Assembly: GCA_963773085.1 (NCBI GenBank)
Contig: CAVYZS010000010.1
Coordinates: 186,001-250,000 of the forward strand
DNA length: 64,000 bases
Origin: JAENVT01 sp963773085
Lineage (GTDB): Bacteria > Actinomycetota > Acidimicrobiia > Acidimicrobiales > Ilumatobacteraceae
Reading direction: 5' to 3'
Shown: piece after piece, positions 51,655 through 61,194 of the stretch
Layout of the letters: the number at the start of each line of letters is the position of its first letter
Numbering within the stretch: the stretch's first letter is position 1
Notes under the pieces: model-generated
The model's database searches: none
What the model saw: only the letters and a program-made list of their open reading frames with translations
Told to the model about the DNA's origin: nothing
Translations under genes and position numbers: made by a program

Positions 51655-52994
51655 TAGTCGGTCCGTTTCCTGACTCGCAGCTTCAACGGAGTGCTGCCGA
51701 ACTCGAACGCCTCGCGGATGCTGCGCTCCAGATAGCGCATGTACGTCTGCGGTAGCTCTCGATTGACGAACAACGTGAACGTCGGCGGGTCGGTGGCGCC
51801 CTGCAGCGCGTACAGCACGCGAACCCCATGACCAGCCGGCTGACGTTGCTGCGCGTCGGAGATCACCCGATTGACATCGCGCGTCGGTACGCGTCGGTGG
51901 TACTGCTGAATGGCCTCCTGTAGCACGGGTCGCAGCTTGTTGACGCCCTTACCCGTGAGCGCCGAGATCTTCAGGATCGGTGCATCGCCGACGAAGTACA
52001 GCTTGCGCTTCAGATCGGCCTGGACCTGCAGCCGTTGCTCAGGATCCTCGATGAGCTCCCACTTGTTGAGCATCACCACGATGGGGCACCCAGCGGCGTC
52101 GATTCGTTCTGCAAGTCGCTGGTCCTGACTGGTCACGCTCTCCGTCGCGTCGATGACGAGCAGAGCGATGTCGGAGCCATCGATAGCCCGCAGCGCGCGG
52201 ACGACCGAGTAGTACTCGGCCGAATCGTCGACCCTGCTGCGCCGACGCATGCCTGCGGTATCGACGAACACGATCGGACCGTCGGGGGTGTCGACCAGTG
52301 TGTCGATGGAGTCGCGGGTCGTGCCGGCCATGTCGTGGACGACGGCCCGGTCGGCGCCGACCAGGCGGTTGAACAGCGTGCTCTTGCCGACGTTGGGGCG
52401 CCCTACGATCGCCACGCGTGGGGGCGGTTGATCGCCGGCCTTCCACAACTCCGTGGCGTCTTCCAGATCGACGCCCGGCAGCGCTTCGTTGCTCTCGGGT
52501 ATCGGCAGCAAGGAGATGACCTCGTCGAGCAGATCACCGGCGCGCCGTCCGTGCAACGCACTGACCGGGTAGGGATCGCCGGCGCCGAGCGCGAGAAACT
52601 CCCAGCGATCGTTCTCCCGCCGCTCGTTGTCAGCCTTGTTGGTGACCAGCAGGACCGGCGCCTTGATCCGGCGCAACCAATGGGCCAACGCCTCGTCGTC
52701 TTCGGTCACGCCTGTCGTCGAGTCGACGAGGAACAACACGACGTCGGCGGTCTTGACCGCAGCCTCGACCTGGCGACTCACCTTGGCGTCGAGGTCATTG
52801 CCGCCCGGCAGCCAGCCGCCGGTGTCGACGAGGAGGAACTCGACGCCGAGCCATTCGGCCTCGGTCTCGTTGCGATCGCGAGTGACGCCGGGGCGATCCT
52901 CGACGATGGCAACCTGCTCGCCGATGATCCGGTTGAAGAGGGTGCTCTTGCCGACGTTGGGCCGTCCGACGATGACAACGGTGGGTAACGTCAT
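51654..52994 (-). CDS. der: Ribosome-associated GTPase Der (EngA)
   Basis: 446 residues with two G domains, each with GRPNVGKSTLFNR: the first at residue 9 (DTGGWLPGG, TNKAD) and the second near residue 182 (DTAGMRRRSRV, LNKWE), then the KH-like C-terminal domain ending in LKLRVRKRTD. Der acts in 50S subunit assembly. ATG 52994 is chosen so that MTLPTVVIVGRPNVGKS starts the protein; it overlaps the stop of the upstream DUF512 gene. Confidence 0.96.
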   Translation of the reverse strand: MTLPTVVIVGRPNVGKSTLFNRIIGEQVAIVEDRPGVTRDRNETEAEWLGVEFLLVDTGGWLPGGNDLDAKVSRQVEAAVKTADVVLFLVDSTTGVTEDDEALAHWLRRIKAPVLLVTNKADNERRENDRWEFLALGAGDPYPVSALHGRRAGDLLDEVISLLPIPESNEALPGVDLEDATELWKAGDQPPPRVAIVGRPNVGKSTLFNRLVGADRAVVHDMAGTTRDSIDTLVDTPDGPIVFVDTAGMRRRSRVDDSAEYYSVVRALRAIDGSDIALLVIDATESVTSQDQRLAERIDAAGCPIVVMLNKWELIEDPEQRLQVQADLKRKLYFVGDAPILKISALTGKGVNKLRPVLQEAIQQYHRRVPTRDVNRVISDAQQRQPAGHGVRVLYALQGATDPPTFTLFVNRELPQTYMRYLERSIREAFEFGSTPLKLRVRKRTD

Positions 52995-54373
52995 GATGTT
53001 GGCTCCAGGGCCTTGCGAAGTGATCTGCCATCGGTCGCGATGACCTCTACCGTGCGAGGCAGTTCGTCGATCGTGATGTCGTCGAGGAAGCGACCTTCGG
53101 AGAGACACACGTCGGGCAGCAGATATCGATGACCGGATGGCTGCGCCGCCAGAACACGCCGGAGATCGTGACCGACCATCAACCCGGTCACTGCCGTGTT
53201 GCCGCCGAAGAACTCATTGGCGACCGGGATGACCCTGACGTCGGTCCGGCGCAGCCCCTCGATCAACGGCGTGATCACCTTTGCACCGAACTCGCCGGTG
53301 AGGATCCCGATCGGCGCGTCGCGGCGGGCACTCAACCGCAGGAGGGTTCCATCGGAGGCGCAGCTTCGGGCGCGCAACCCGGTGTAGGCAGCAGGGTTCG
53401 GCGGGCCGTCGACGGCCGCGAAGAATCCGACCTGTGGCCCGGTCGCCGTCGGCACCCGCCCGTTGAACTCCATCTCGAAGGTGCGGGCCATTCCGATGCC
53501 GTCCTCGTGCATCGAGAAGTCCTCGTACGTTTCGGCGGTCGGAAACGGCCGATCGGCCATGAGGTAGTACTCGTCGGCCGCGAACACCATGCGGTGCCCG
53601 AGGGTGCGAAGGAAGACATCCTGCCAGTCCTCGATGGCATCGACCATCGCCTCGGCTTCGGCGTCGGTGTGCAGCCGCATGGCTGACTCGCCGTTGAACT
53701 TGCTCAAACCGAGGGGCACGACTGCTACGGACTCGAGATCGGGGTACTCGTCGAGCACACCCGCCATCGTCCGGTCGAAGACCTCGCCGTCGTTGACGCC
53801 TGGGCAGAGCACGACCTGCCCGCGCACGGTGATGCCGTGGTCGAGCAACGCTCGCAACCAACGCAGGCTCATGCCACCGCGAGCGTTCTTCAACATCCGC
53901 GCCCGAACGTCGGGATCGGTGGCGTGAATGCTGACGTTGAGCGGCGACAGTCGTTCGGTGATGACCCGTTCGAGGTCGGCTTCGGTGAACCGGGTCAGCG
54001 TCGTGAAGTTGCCGTAGAGGAAGCTGAGGCGGTAGTCGTCGTCCTTGAGATACAAGCTGCGGCGCATGCCTGCGGGCAACTGGTAGATGAAGCAGAACTC
54101 GCAGTGGTTGTCACAGGTCCGGACTCGATCGAACACGGCACTCGACACCTCGGCTCCGAGCGGTTCGCCGGCGCGTTTGACGAGCTTGATCGACGATTGC
54201 AGGCCACCACGTCGCAGTTCGATCTCGATCTCCGCCTCGTCGGCGGCGAACCGCCACTCGATGACGTCGCGCGGAACAATTCCGTTGATGCTCACCACCT
54301 CGTCGCCCGCGCACAAGCCGGCCCGCTCAGCGGCGGACCCGGGCGCGACGCTGACAACCATCGGTGCGGACAT
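52991..54373 (-). CDS. DUF512 protein with PDZ and radical-SAM-type domain
   Basis: 460 residues. A PDZ-like start (VVSVAPGSAAERAGLCAGDEVVSINGIVPRDVIEW) is followed by RTCDNHCEFCFIYQLPAGMRRSLYLKDDDYRLSFLYGNFTTLT with a CX3CX2C iron-sulfur motif, and SIHATDPDVRARML; DUF512 makes the C-terminal half. The substrate is unknown. A DUF512-der pair occurs in several phyla, suggesting a link to ribosome or translation functions. Confidence 0.88.
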   Translation of the reverse strand: MSAPMVVSVAPGSAAERAGLCAGDEVVSINGIVPRDVIEWRFAADEAEIEIELRRGGLQSSIKLVKRAGEPLGAEVSSAVFDRVRTCDNHCEFCFIYQLPAGMRRSLYLKDDDYRLSFLYGNFTTLTRFTEADLERVITERLSPLNVSIHATDPDVRARMLKNARGGMSLRWLRALLDHGITVRGQVVLCPGVNDGEVFDRTMAGVLDEYPDLESVAVVPLGLSKFNGESAMRLHTDAEAEAMVDAIEDWQDVFLRTLGHRMVFAADEYYLMADRPFPTAETYEDFSMHEDGIGMARTFEMEFNGRVPTATGPQVGFFAAVDGPPNPAAYTGLRARSCASDGTLLRLSARRDAPIGILTGEFGAKVITPLIEGLRRTDVRVIPVANEFFGGNTAVTGLMVGHDLRRVLAAQPSGHRYLLPDVCLSEGRFLDDITIDELPRTVEVIATDGRSLRKALEPTS

Positions 54374-54416
54374 GGGCCTTCAGGCTATCGGTGGCATGCC
54401 CGGGTAGCCTTCGCCC

Positions 54417-55454
54417 GTGGACGTCGATCGGGTGTTGTTGGCCGAGCCCCGTGGCTTCTGTGCAGGTGTCGAAATGGCGATCAAGGCCCTGGCGTGGATG
54501 GTGCGCACCTTCGAGCCACCGATCTACTGCTATCACGAGATCGTCCACAACAAGATCGTCGTCGATCGGTTCGTCGAGCAGGGCGTGATCTTCGTCGACG
54601 ACATTGCCGACGTTCCCTCCGGTCGTCCGATCATGCTCTCGGCGCACGGATCGGCGCCCGAGGTCGTTGCCGCCGCCCGCGCCAAGGGAAGCTACGTCGT
54701 CGATTCGGTGTGCCCGCTGGTGACGAAGGTTCATCATGAGGTGAAAGTCAGGGCCAAGAAGGGCTTCCGAATCGTCTACGTCGGCCACGACGGTCACGAG
54801 GAGGCCGTCGGCACCATGGCCGTCGCACCCATGTCGATCAGTCGCGTCGAGAGTGTCGCCGAGGTCGAGGCTCTTCCGCAGTTCGATCAACCGGTGGCAC
54901 TCCTGGCTCAGACCACTCTGTCGCACCGCGACTGGTCGGGTGTTGCCGAGGCCGTCACGGCCAAGTACCCCGACGCCTGGAAGCCCGGGCGCAGCGATCT
55001 GTGCTTTGCCACGACCAACCGCCAGTCCACGTTGATGGCAATGGCCGAGAAATGTGATGCGATCGTGGTGATCGGTTCCTCGAACTCCTCCAACACGCGG
55101 GCGCTGGAGAAGTTGGCGATCGAAGCCGGTTGTCCGCAGGTCTTCCGGGTAAATCACGCCGGCGAACTGCCAGAGCACTTGCACGGCACGATCGGCGTCA
55201 CTGCGGGCGCGTCGGCTCCCGAGGAACTGGTCGACGAGATCCTGCGCTATCTCGATCCTCGGCACGGCGTCGAACCCGTCAAGGTGACCGATGAGGACGA
55301 GTACTTCCCGCCTCCTCGCAACATCCGCGAGTTGCAGACCGCGATCGGAACGGCTTCGGCGGCATTGCTCGGTGGATCCGTCGTGCTGTCGGCCACGATG
55401 AACGATCACGAATTCGCCGCCAGCGATGTGCTGGCGGCTCTCAGGGTTTCCTAA
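54417..55454 (+). CDS. ispH: 4-hydroxy-3-methylbut-2-enyl diphosphate reductase
   Basis: Last enzyme of the MEP isoprenoid pathway, 345 residues from GTG 54417. Three Cys ligands of the [4Fe-4S] cluster are in EPRGFCAGVEMAI, DSVCPLVTKVHHEV and SDLCFATTNRQ; HEIVHNKIVV and LSAHGSAPEV contain substrate-binding residues, and GSSNSSNTRAL follows. Complete. A small membrane protein gene starts 9 bp after it. Confidence 0.96.
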   Translation: MDVDRVLLAEPRGFCAGVEMAIKALAWMVRTFEPPIYCYHEIVHNKIVVDRFVEQGVIFVDDIADVPSGRPIMLSAHGSAPEVVAAARAKGSYVVDSVCPLVTKVHHEVKVRAKKGFRIVYVGHDGHEEAVGTMAVAPMSISRVESVAEVEALPQFDQPVALLAQTTLSHRDWSGVAEAVTAKYPDAWKPGRSDLCFATTNRQSTLMAMAEKCDAIVVIGSSNSSNTRALEKLAIEAGCPQVFRVNHAGELPEHLHGTIGVTAGASAPEELVDEILRYLDPRHGVEPVKVTDEDEYFPPPRNIRELQTAIGTASAALLGGSVVLSATMNDHEFAASDVLAALRVS

Positions 55455-55463
55455 CCTCGGCTC

Positions 55464-55874
55464 GTGCTCTCCCCGACCGCCGCCACGATCCGCCTGTTCC
55501 TCCACGTGCTCGCCGCAACCGTGTGGGTCGGTGGCCAGTTCGTCCTGGCAGGGCTGGTGGGTACGCTGCGACGGCAGTCCCCCGAGGCACCCCGAGCAGC
55601 GGCCCGTGCGTTCGCCCGCTTGGCCTGGCCGGCGTTCGCTGTGCTGGCTGTCACGGGGATCTGGAACTTGACAGCAATCGACCTGGCCAACACCACGACC
55701 TCCTACCAGATCACCGTGTTCGTCAAGATCACCGTCGCAATCGCGTCGGGAGTGTTCGTGTTGATCCATTCACTGGGGAGAACCAAGTTGGCCCTGGCGC
55801 TCGGTGGAGCCCTCGGCGCGGCGTGCTCGCTCGCTGCGGTGTACCTGGGAATACTGCTTCGCACCGGTCGCTAG
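55464..55874 (+). CDS. CopD-like small membrane protein
   Basis: 136 residues from GTG 55464 with four hydrophobic segments: IRLFLHVLAATVWVGGQFVLAGLVG, AWPAFAVLAVTGIWNL, ITVFVKITVAIASGVFVLIHSLG and LALALGGALGAACSLAAVYLGILL. HVLAATVWVGG resembles the CopD/DUF2269 type of membrane protein, with a conserved His. Function unknown. Confidence 0.72.
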   Translation: MLSPTAATIRLFLHVLAATVWVGGQFVLAGLVGTLRRQSPEAPRAAARAFARLAWPAFAVLAVTGIWNLTAIDLANTTTSYQITVFVKITVAIASGVFVLIHSLGRTKLALALGGALGAACSLAAVYLGILLRTGR

Positions 55875-57075
55875 TTGCGCGGAACCTGGCTCCAGGGCAC
55901 GTCGCGATCGACACGGACGTCGCCGGGAAGACCGAGCACCCGCTCGCCGAGGATGTTCTTCATCACTTCGGTCGTGCCTCCTTCGATCGAATTGGCCCGG
56001 CTGCGCAGGAACGCCTTCTGCATCGTCTCGAACATCATCGCCGTTTCCGGCCGGATCATCTCGTAGCTGCCGTACAGCATTCCCTCTGCACCCATCAGGT
56101 CGATGACCTTGGCGTAGATGTCTTTGTTGAGGTCCGCGTAGGCCATCTTGGCGATCGAACCCTCGGGGCCTGGGTCGCCCATTTGCGGTTCTGATTCGCC
56201 CGGATGTTGGTCAAGCGGAGCACCTCGGCACGCGACCACAGCTTGATGACCTGGTCTCGCGACGTCGGATCCTTGCGGTCGTCCGACAGATTGGCCCATG
56301 TCGATGTCAGCGCCTGGATGGTGCCGGATCCCTTCTGCGGCATGGTGCCACCGATCGAGACGCGCTCGTTCATCAACGTCGTCAACGACACTCGCCACCC
56401 GTCGCCCGGCTTGCCGAGCATCTCGGCGTCGGCGATGCGTGTGTCGGTGAAGTACACCTCGTTGAACTCGGCCTCGCCGGTCATCTGCCGCAACGGCCGT
56501 ACCTCGACCCCGTGGGCATGCATGTCGACGACGAAAGCGGTCAGACCGGCGTGCTTCACCGCGTCGGCATCGGTGCGCACGACCAGCAGCCCGAAGCGCG
56601 ACAGATGAGCCAGCGTCGTCCAAACCTTCTGTCCGTTGACGATCCATTCATCGCCGTCGCGTACGCCCTTCGACGACAATCCGGCGAAATCGGAACCGGC
56701 TCCGGGCTCACTGAACAACTGGCACCAGATCTCCTCGCCGGTGAACAGCGGTCGCAGGTAGCGCTGCTTCTGCTGTTCACTCCCCCACGCGACCACTGTC
56801 GGCCCGCACATCCCGTGACCGATCGGGTTGCGGTACATCGGATTGGGTGCACCGGCGGCGAACAGTCTCTCGTTGACGACCCGCTGGAGCTTCGGGTTGA
56901 TGCCGAGACCGCCGTGACCGACCGGGAAGTGCACCCAGGCCAGTCCCTTGTCGAACTGGGTGCCGAGGAAGGTGACCGAGTCGTGTGTCTTCGGGTCGCA
57001 TTCGTCGAGCAACTGCGTGGTGAGGTCGTCGACGAGGTCTTCCGTGCCGAGCGCCTGGACATCCGTGGCTGTCAT
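55871..57075 (-). CDS. Acyl-CoA dehydrogenase, one frameshift
   Basis: About 400 residues: HFPVGHGGLGINPKLQRVVNERLFAAGAP, GEEIWCQLFSEPGAGSDFAGLSSKGVRDGDEWIVNGQKVWTT (FAD and acyl site), GEAEFNEVYFTDTRIADAEMLG, and after a shift at 56182-56184 (one A missing, so AACCGCAAATGG instead of AAAATGG) the end MAYADLNKDIYAKV and RANSIEGGTTEVMKNILGERVLGLP. The catalytic Glu region (SIEGGTTE) is present. It oxidises acyl-CoA with FAD; chain specificity unknown. Confidence 0.88.
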
Positions 57076-57125
57076 GCCCCCAGGATACTGGTGCTGTACA
57101 ACTACCGCAGCACCGGGTGCCGCGA

Positions 57126-57713
57126 CTACTCGGTGTCGCCCCCATCTGCGTCGTCGGGGGCGTCAAAGCCCGCCGCCGCCAATCGCTGCAGGAGCTCGTC
57201 GCGGATGCTTCGGCCAGGAGTTCGCGCCTTGTCACCGGTGATGCGCCAGCCGAGCCGGCTGGAATACAGCAGTGGTGGCTCCTTCAGACGCCCGGCGCCC
57301 ACATCGACGACGCGAGCGAAGAACAGCTCGTGATCGACCATCGGCTTGACCTCGAAGACCGAGCACCGCAGCCAGGCGATGCAGTTGCGCACGACGGGAA
57401 GCTGAGTGCCCGGAATCGTGTCGAGGTACTCCTCGGCGATGTACCGGAACTTTCGACCGGGGTACGAGAAGTACTGGCCGATGTCGACCTGGTCGCCGGC
57501 GAGGATGCTGACCGCGAACTCACCGCTCGCGACGAGGAGCGGATGGGTGTCGTGTTTCGGCGAAACGCTGGCCATCACGATTGGCTCCTCGAAGCTCACC
57601 TGACACACCCAGTGGCTGCAATAGGCGCGGGTCATGCCATGGTGATGCGCCCCGACAACCTGCACACCCTTCATCATCTGGCCGAGGCTGCGCTTGATGG
57701 TGGGGTCGATCAT
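57126..57713 (-). CDS. Flavin reductase family protein
   Basis: 195 residues, split-barrel FMN-binding fold: SLGQMMKGVQVVGAHHHGMTRAYCSHWVCQVSFEEPIVMASVSPKHDTHPLLVASGEFAVSILAGDQVDIGQYFS, typical of NADH:FMN oxidoreductases that serve monooxygenases. ATG 57713 touches the stop of the SirB1 gene. Two upstream in-frame ATGs (to 57734) are less likely. No partner monooxygenase is in the window. Confidence 0.82.
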   Translation of the reverse strand: MIDPTIKRSLGQMMKGVQVVGAHHHGMTRAYCSHWVCQVSFEEPIVMASVSPKHDTHPLLVASGEFAVSILAGDQVDIGQYFSYPGRKFRYIAEEYLDTIPGTQLPVVRNCIAWLRCSVFEVKPMVDHELFFARVVDVGAGRLKEPPLLYSSRLGWRITGDKARTPGRSIRDELLQRLAAAGFDAPDDADGGDTE

Positions 57714-58384
57714 CAGTTGAAGTGTCGCATCCACTGCCGGTGTTCGTCGCGCTCGTCGGCGAGTTCGGGAAAGGCGGCGCGCAGCGGTGCCAAGCGTGCG
57801 AGGCGGACGGAATCCTCGCGGGCGACAAGGCTGTGTTTGAGGTTGTTGAGCACGCGCAGCACGATCTCGCGTGCCGCTGTGGCTTCGAACATCGACGGTC
57901 GGAACGCAGCGTCACCGCCCATCCGTCGTTGCCACGACGAGATCATCCCCGCCTGGTCGTAGCGAAGGCCTTGTCCGAACGGATCGGCAAACGTCCCCGT
58001 CTGCTTGTCGCGGACGACGAAGTGCCCGGGCATCCCTATTCCGAGGATCGGAACACCCAGCCTCTTGCCGACCTCGATCGCGACCACCGAAAGGGTGATC
58101 GGCATGCCGGTGCGCCGAGCGAGCACCTCGTGCAGCAAGGAGTTCCGCGGGTCGTGGTAGTCCTCGTCGTCCCCGGCGAACATGCCCGACGCGAACAGAG
58201 TGTCGATGATTCCGTCGAAGGACGCAGGGCAGGCGTCGGCGACCCGGTCGAGGCCGACGATCATCGAACCGATGTCGGCCGTGGGATCGACCGACGCGGC
58301 GACGAGCGCGCACAACAGGTCGAGGTGTCGATCGGTGCCCACCCCGTTGATCAGCTCTGCGAACCGTCGTGTGACCGGGTCCAT
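57713..58384 (-). CDS. SirB1/transglutaminase-like protein
   Basis: 223 residues: DPRNSLLHEVLARRTGMPITLSVVAIEVGKRLGVPILGIGMPGHFVVRD, the transglutaminase-like core of SirB1 (with the His in GHF), then NPFG-like DPFGQGL and a helical tail VLRVLNNLKHSLVAREDSVRLARL. Catalytic Cys is not seen in this segment, so activity is uncertain. The start at 58384 faces a regulatory-looking region. Confidence 0.85.
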   Translation of the reverse strand: MDPVTRRFAELINGVGTDRHLDLLCALVAASVDPTADIGSMIVGLDRVADACPASFDGIIDTLFASGMFAGDDEDYHDPRNSLLHEVLARRTGMPITLSVVAIEVGKRLGVPILGIGMPGHFVVRDKQTGTFADPFGQGLRYDQAGMISSWQRRMGGDAAFRPSMFEATAAREIVLRVLNNLKHSLVAREDSVRLARLAPLRAAFPELADERDEHRQWMRHFN

Positions 58385-58473
58385 TGCTGCAACGTAGCGT
58401 CGGCTACCTTCGACGAGGATGTAGTCCCGACCAATTGGCTGCCACGGCCGTTCGGCCGATTTGCCTATTGCGC

Positions 58474-58517
58474 AGGTCGTAAGACCTCCATAGGATCGCG
58501 TCCTAAGACCTGCAGGT
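58474..58517. promoter_or_regulatory. Cluster of palindromes and direct repeats upstream of the two-component genes
   Basis: AGGTC-GTAA-GACCT (58474-58487), AGGA-TCGCG-TCCT (58492-58504) and ACCTGCAGGT (58508-58517) are three perfect dyads; TAAGACCT occurs twice as a direct repeat (58480-58487 and 58504-58511, 24 bp apart). They lie between the SirB1 gene and the response-regulator gene and are candidate binding sites for that regulator (autoregulation). Confidence 0.5.
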
Positions 58518-58563
58518 GGTCCTTCGCTTCGACATGCGGATGGCCACAGGTCGGGACGGGAAA

Positions 58564-58625
58564 AGGACGGAAGGGACGGAAGGACGGAAGGACGGAAGGG
58601 ACGGAAGGACGGAAGGGGACGGAAC
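58564..58625. repeat. Purine-rich GGACGGAA(G) tandem array
   Basis: About seven copies of a GGACGGAAG unit with one-base length variants (8, 9 or 10 bases). It lies 50 bp upstream of the response-regulator ATG. The plus strand is almost free of thymine here. The gap 58385-58671 contains only this array and the palindromes. Confidence 0.85.
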
Positions 58626-58671
58626 GTGGAGCGTTTACCCGACGGCGCGGGAAGGCGACAGTGGTGCTGAC

Positions 58672-59328
58672 ATGACGCGGCTATTGATCATCGAGGACGA
58701 ACCGAAACTGGCCAGTTTCGTCGCCCGCGCTCTGCAGGCAGCCGGCTATGGCGTCGACGTGGCCGACAACGGGCGATCCGGCCTCAACATGGCACTGAAC
58801 GGGATCTACTCGTTGGTCGTGCTCGACCTGACCCTGCCTTCGCTGAGCGGTGAGGCAGTGCTGACCGAACTGCTCGACGAGCGCCCCCACCAGCAGGTGA
58901 TGATCCTGTCGGCGCGTACCGACGTCACTGACAGGGTTCGCTTCCTCGAGCTCGGCGCCTCGGACTACTTGACCAAGCCGTTTGCCCTCGCCGAGCTGAT
59001 GGCTCGGGTGGGCGCCCGCGTTCGCGAGGCCGGCGCCGCCGTCGAGCGCTACGACAACGACGGCATCCGGGTCGACGTTCACGCCCGCAGCGTCGACACG
59101 GGTAGCGGCCCGGTTCACCTCACCGATCGCGAGTACCGGTTGCTGAGGCATCTCAAGGACCGCACCGGCAAGGCCTGCAGTCGCGAAGAGTTGCTCGCCG
59201 ACGTCTGGGGGATGTGGTTCGATCCGGGCAGCAACCTGGTCGAGGTGACGATCGGCCGCGTGCGTCACAAGCTCGGTCCGGAGATCATCGAGACGGTGCG
59301 CGGTGTCGGCTACCGGATCCCGGCGTAA
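58672..59328 (+). CDS. OmpR-family response regulator
   Basis: 218 residues. Receiver domain with the acidic pair IIEDEP, phospho-acceptor Asp52 in VVLDLTLP, Ser/Thr in ILSARTD and Lys in DYLTKPF; C-terminal winged helix with LTDREYRLLRHLKDRTGKACSREELLADVWG and VEVTIGRVRHKLG. The ATG at 58672 is chosen because the longer frame from 58516 reads through the GGACGGAAG array. It overlaps the kinase gene by 26 bp. Confidence 0.93.
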   Translation: MTRLLIIEDEPKLASFVARALQAAGYGVDVADNGRSGLNMALNGIYSLVVLDLTLPSLSGEAVLTELLDERPHQQVMILSARTDVTDRVRFLELGASDYLTKPFALAELMARVGARVREAGAAVERYDNDGIRVDVHARSVDTGSGPVHLTDREYRLLRHLKDRTGKACSREELLADVWGMWFDPGSNLVEVTIGRVRHKLGPEIIETVRGVGYRIPA

Positions 59329-60400
59329 CCTCGCCTGGGCGACAGCGGCGACGCTCGCCGTCCTCGTCGCGGTGCTGGTGACGCTCTGGCAGTACCCCAG
59401 CGCCGAGTTGGTGGTGTTCCACGTCGTTTGGATCGGCCTCGCCTTGATCGCCCTGCGGTCGCCGCCGCCGCGCTTTCAGTCGTGGGTGCTCGTCGGCTTC
59501 GTCACGGTGCTCGCGACCGTCATCGAGATCGACGACGTCCGCTCCGGTGACGAGGGGCTGGAGGTCATGATCGAGCTCGTCCTCGATCTCGCTGCGTTCG
59601 TCGCTCTCGTGGTTCTGGCCCGCCGACACCGCCGTGCGTTGGCCGCCGAGCACGACGCGGCAATCGCTGAGCTTCGTCGCAGCGAACGGCAGCGGGCGTT
59701 CTTCGCCAACGCCTCGCACGCCCTTCGCACACCGATCACCGTCGCCCGCGGCCACGCCGAGCTGGCGCTCGCGGAAACCGTCAGTCCCGCCGCCGAGCTC
59801 GACATGAAGGTTGTGCTCGAGGAGCTCGACCGGCTGACGAGGGCAACCGAGCGGATCCTGCGGTTGTCCGTTGTCGGCGAGACCGATCCCCAACGCCTCC
59901 AGCCCATCGACGTCGACGAGTTGGTCAGCTCGACGGTCGAACGATGGCGGCCCACGGCATCGAGGACGTGGTCGGCAGGTACCGGGTCTGCTGGCTGCAG
60001 GCTGATGGCCGACCGCGAGGCGCTGACGGAAGCGCTCGACGCCATCATCGAGAATGCTTTGGCGGTAACAGACCCGGGGGGAACGATTTCCATTCGCTCC
60101 GAGATCGATGGCGACACCGTCGTGCTCTCGGTGATCGACGACGGCCACGGTGTCGACAGCATCGAACCCGAGCAGTTGTTCGATGCGTTCCAGCAAGGCC
60201 CGCACCGCTCTCGTCACTCACCGGGCGGCACAGGCCTTGGACTCTCGATCGTACGGGCCATCGCCCGCGCTCACGGCGGTGATGCTGCAATGCACAGCAC
60301 GCCATACGTTGGCACGACTGTCAGCATCACCCTGCCGCGCAACCCCGGTACAGGGCAGCACGACGCGCTCATCGGTCAGGCGCCGATTGCCGCCTTGTGA
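59303..60400 (+). CDS. Membrane sensor histidine kinase
   Basis: 365 residues from GTG 59303. Four hydrophobic segments within the first 105 residues and no large extracellular domain, so it probably senses a membrane signal. Then a coiled-coil and H-box ASHALRTPITVARGHAEL (His near residue 138), N-box ALDAIIENALAV, G-boxes VIDDGHGVD and GGTGLGLSIV. It pairs with the overlapping response regulator. Signal unknown. Confidence 0.92.
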   Translation: MSATGSRRNLAWATAATLAVLVAVLVTLWQYPSAELVVFHVVWIGLALIALRSPPPRFQSWVLVGFVTVLATVIEIDDVRSGDEGLEVMIELVLDLAAFVALVVLARRHRRALAAEHDAAIAELRRSERQRAFFANASHALRTPITVARGHAELALAETVSPAAELDMKVVLEELDRLTRATERILRLSVVGETDPQRLQPIDVDELVSSTVERWRPTASRTWSAGTGSAGCRLMADREALTEALDAIIENALAVTDPGGTISIRSEIDGDTVVLSVIDDGHGVDSIEPEQLFDAFQQGPHRSRHSPGGTGLGLSIVRAIARAHGGDAAMHSTPYVGTTVSITLPRNPGTGQHDALIGQAPIAAL

Positions 60401-61194
60401 TGGCACCACCACCGCGGCGACGATCACGATGCTCTACGGAGGCGTCCAGCATGCCCCCGTCGAGACAGCGGTCACGCCGTGCTGCGTCAAGCAGAAGGCC
60501 ATCGTCGACGATTTCTCTGATCGCCGCCGATGGGAGGGTGTAACCGATGTCAGGGTCGTCTTCCGACTGACCGAACACCATACCGATCAGCATCCCATGC
60601 GAATCGACGAGCGGGCCACCGGACGAACCAGGCAGGACATGAGCCTGGACCTCCATGATCTGGCGAACGATCCGTTGCCACCCGTAGATGTCGTGACCTT
60701 CGGCGCGGTAGCTCTCGAGCACAACAGCAGGCGAGACCTCGATGCTGCCTGCGTGCGGATACCCCAGCACTACGCCGACGAGTGCCACGTTTCGACGGAT
60801 CGTCGTTCATCAGCAACGGCTCATCGTCGAGATCCTCGACGTACAGCACCGCTGCGTCGAGAAGCGAGTCGACGACCACGGGAATCGCTCGATGCGAGCC
60901 GCCCGAGTCGACCACGTGTGATTCCGTTGCGCCGGCGACGACGTGTGCAGCCGTGAGCACCAGATGATCGGCGACCACGACTCCGGACCCGGCGGTTGCC
61001 AGCCCGCATGCCGATCCGGTGATCTTGACCGTCGATGGAGTTCCGGCGGCGATCGCCGGTTCGAGGAGCGCACGGTCCGGCACGGGCAGACGACCAGCTG
61101 CAGGCGGATCGCTGCACGCGATCAGCAGCATCGCCATGATCAGCGATGCAGCGGCGCTCAGCCTTCGAGCGGTGATGCCGGTAGCGGACCGCAC
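60369..61194 (-). CDS. Trypsin-like serine protease lipoprotein, one frameshift
   Basis: From GTG 61194 a signal peptide with lipobox (MAMLLIACSD), then SGVVVADHLVLTAAHVVAG (His), VVDSLLDAAVLYVEDL (Asp), and after a shift near 60790 VALVGVVLGYPHAG and HVLPGSSGGPLVDSHGMLIGMVFG (Ser). The triad is complete, so an active secreted, lipid-anchored protease is likely. A tail follows without known domain. The end overlaps the kinase gene by 32 bp. Start 61194 overlaps the previous gene. Confidence 0.85.
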
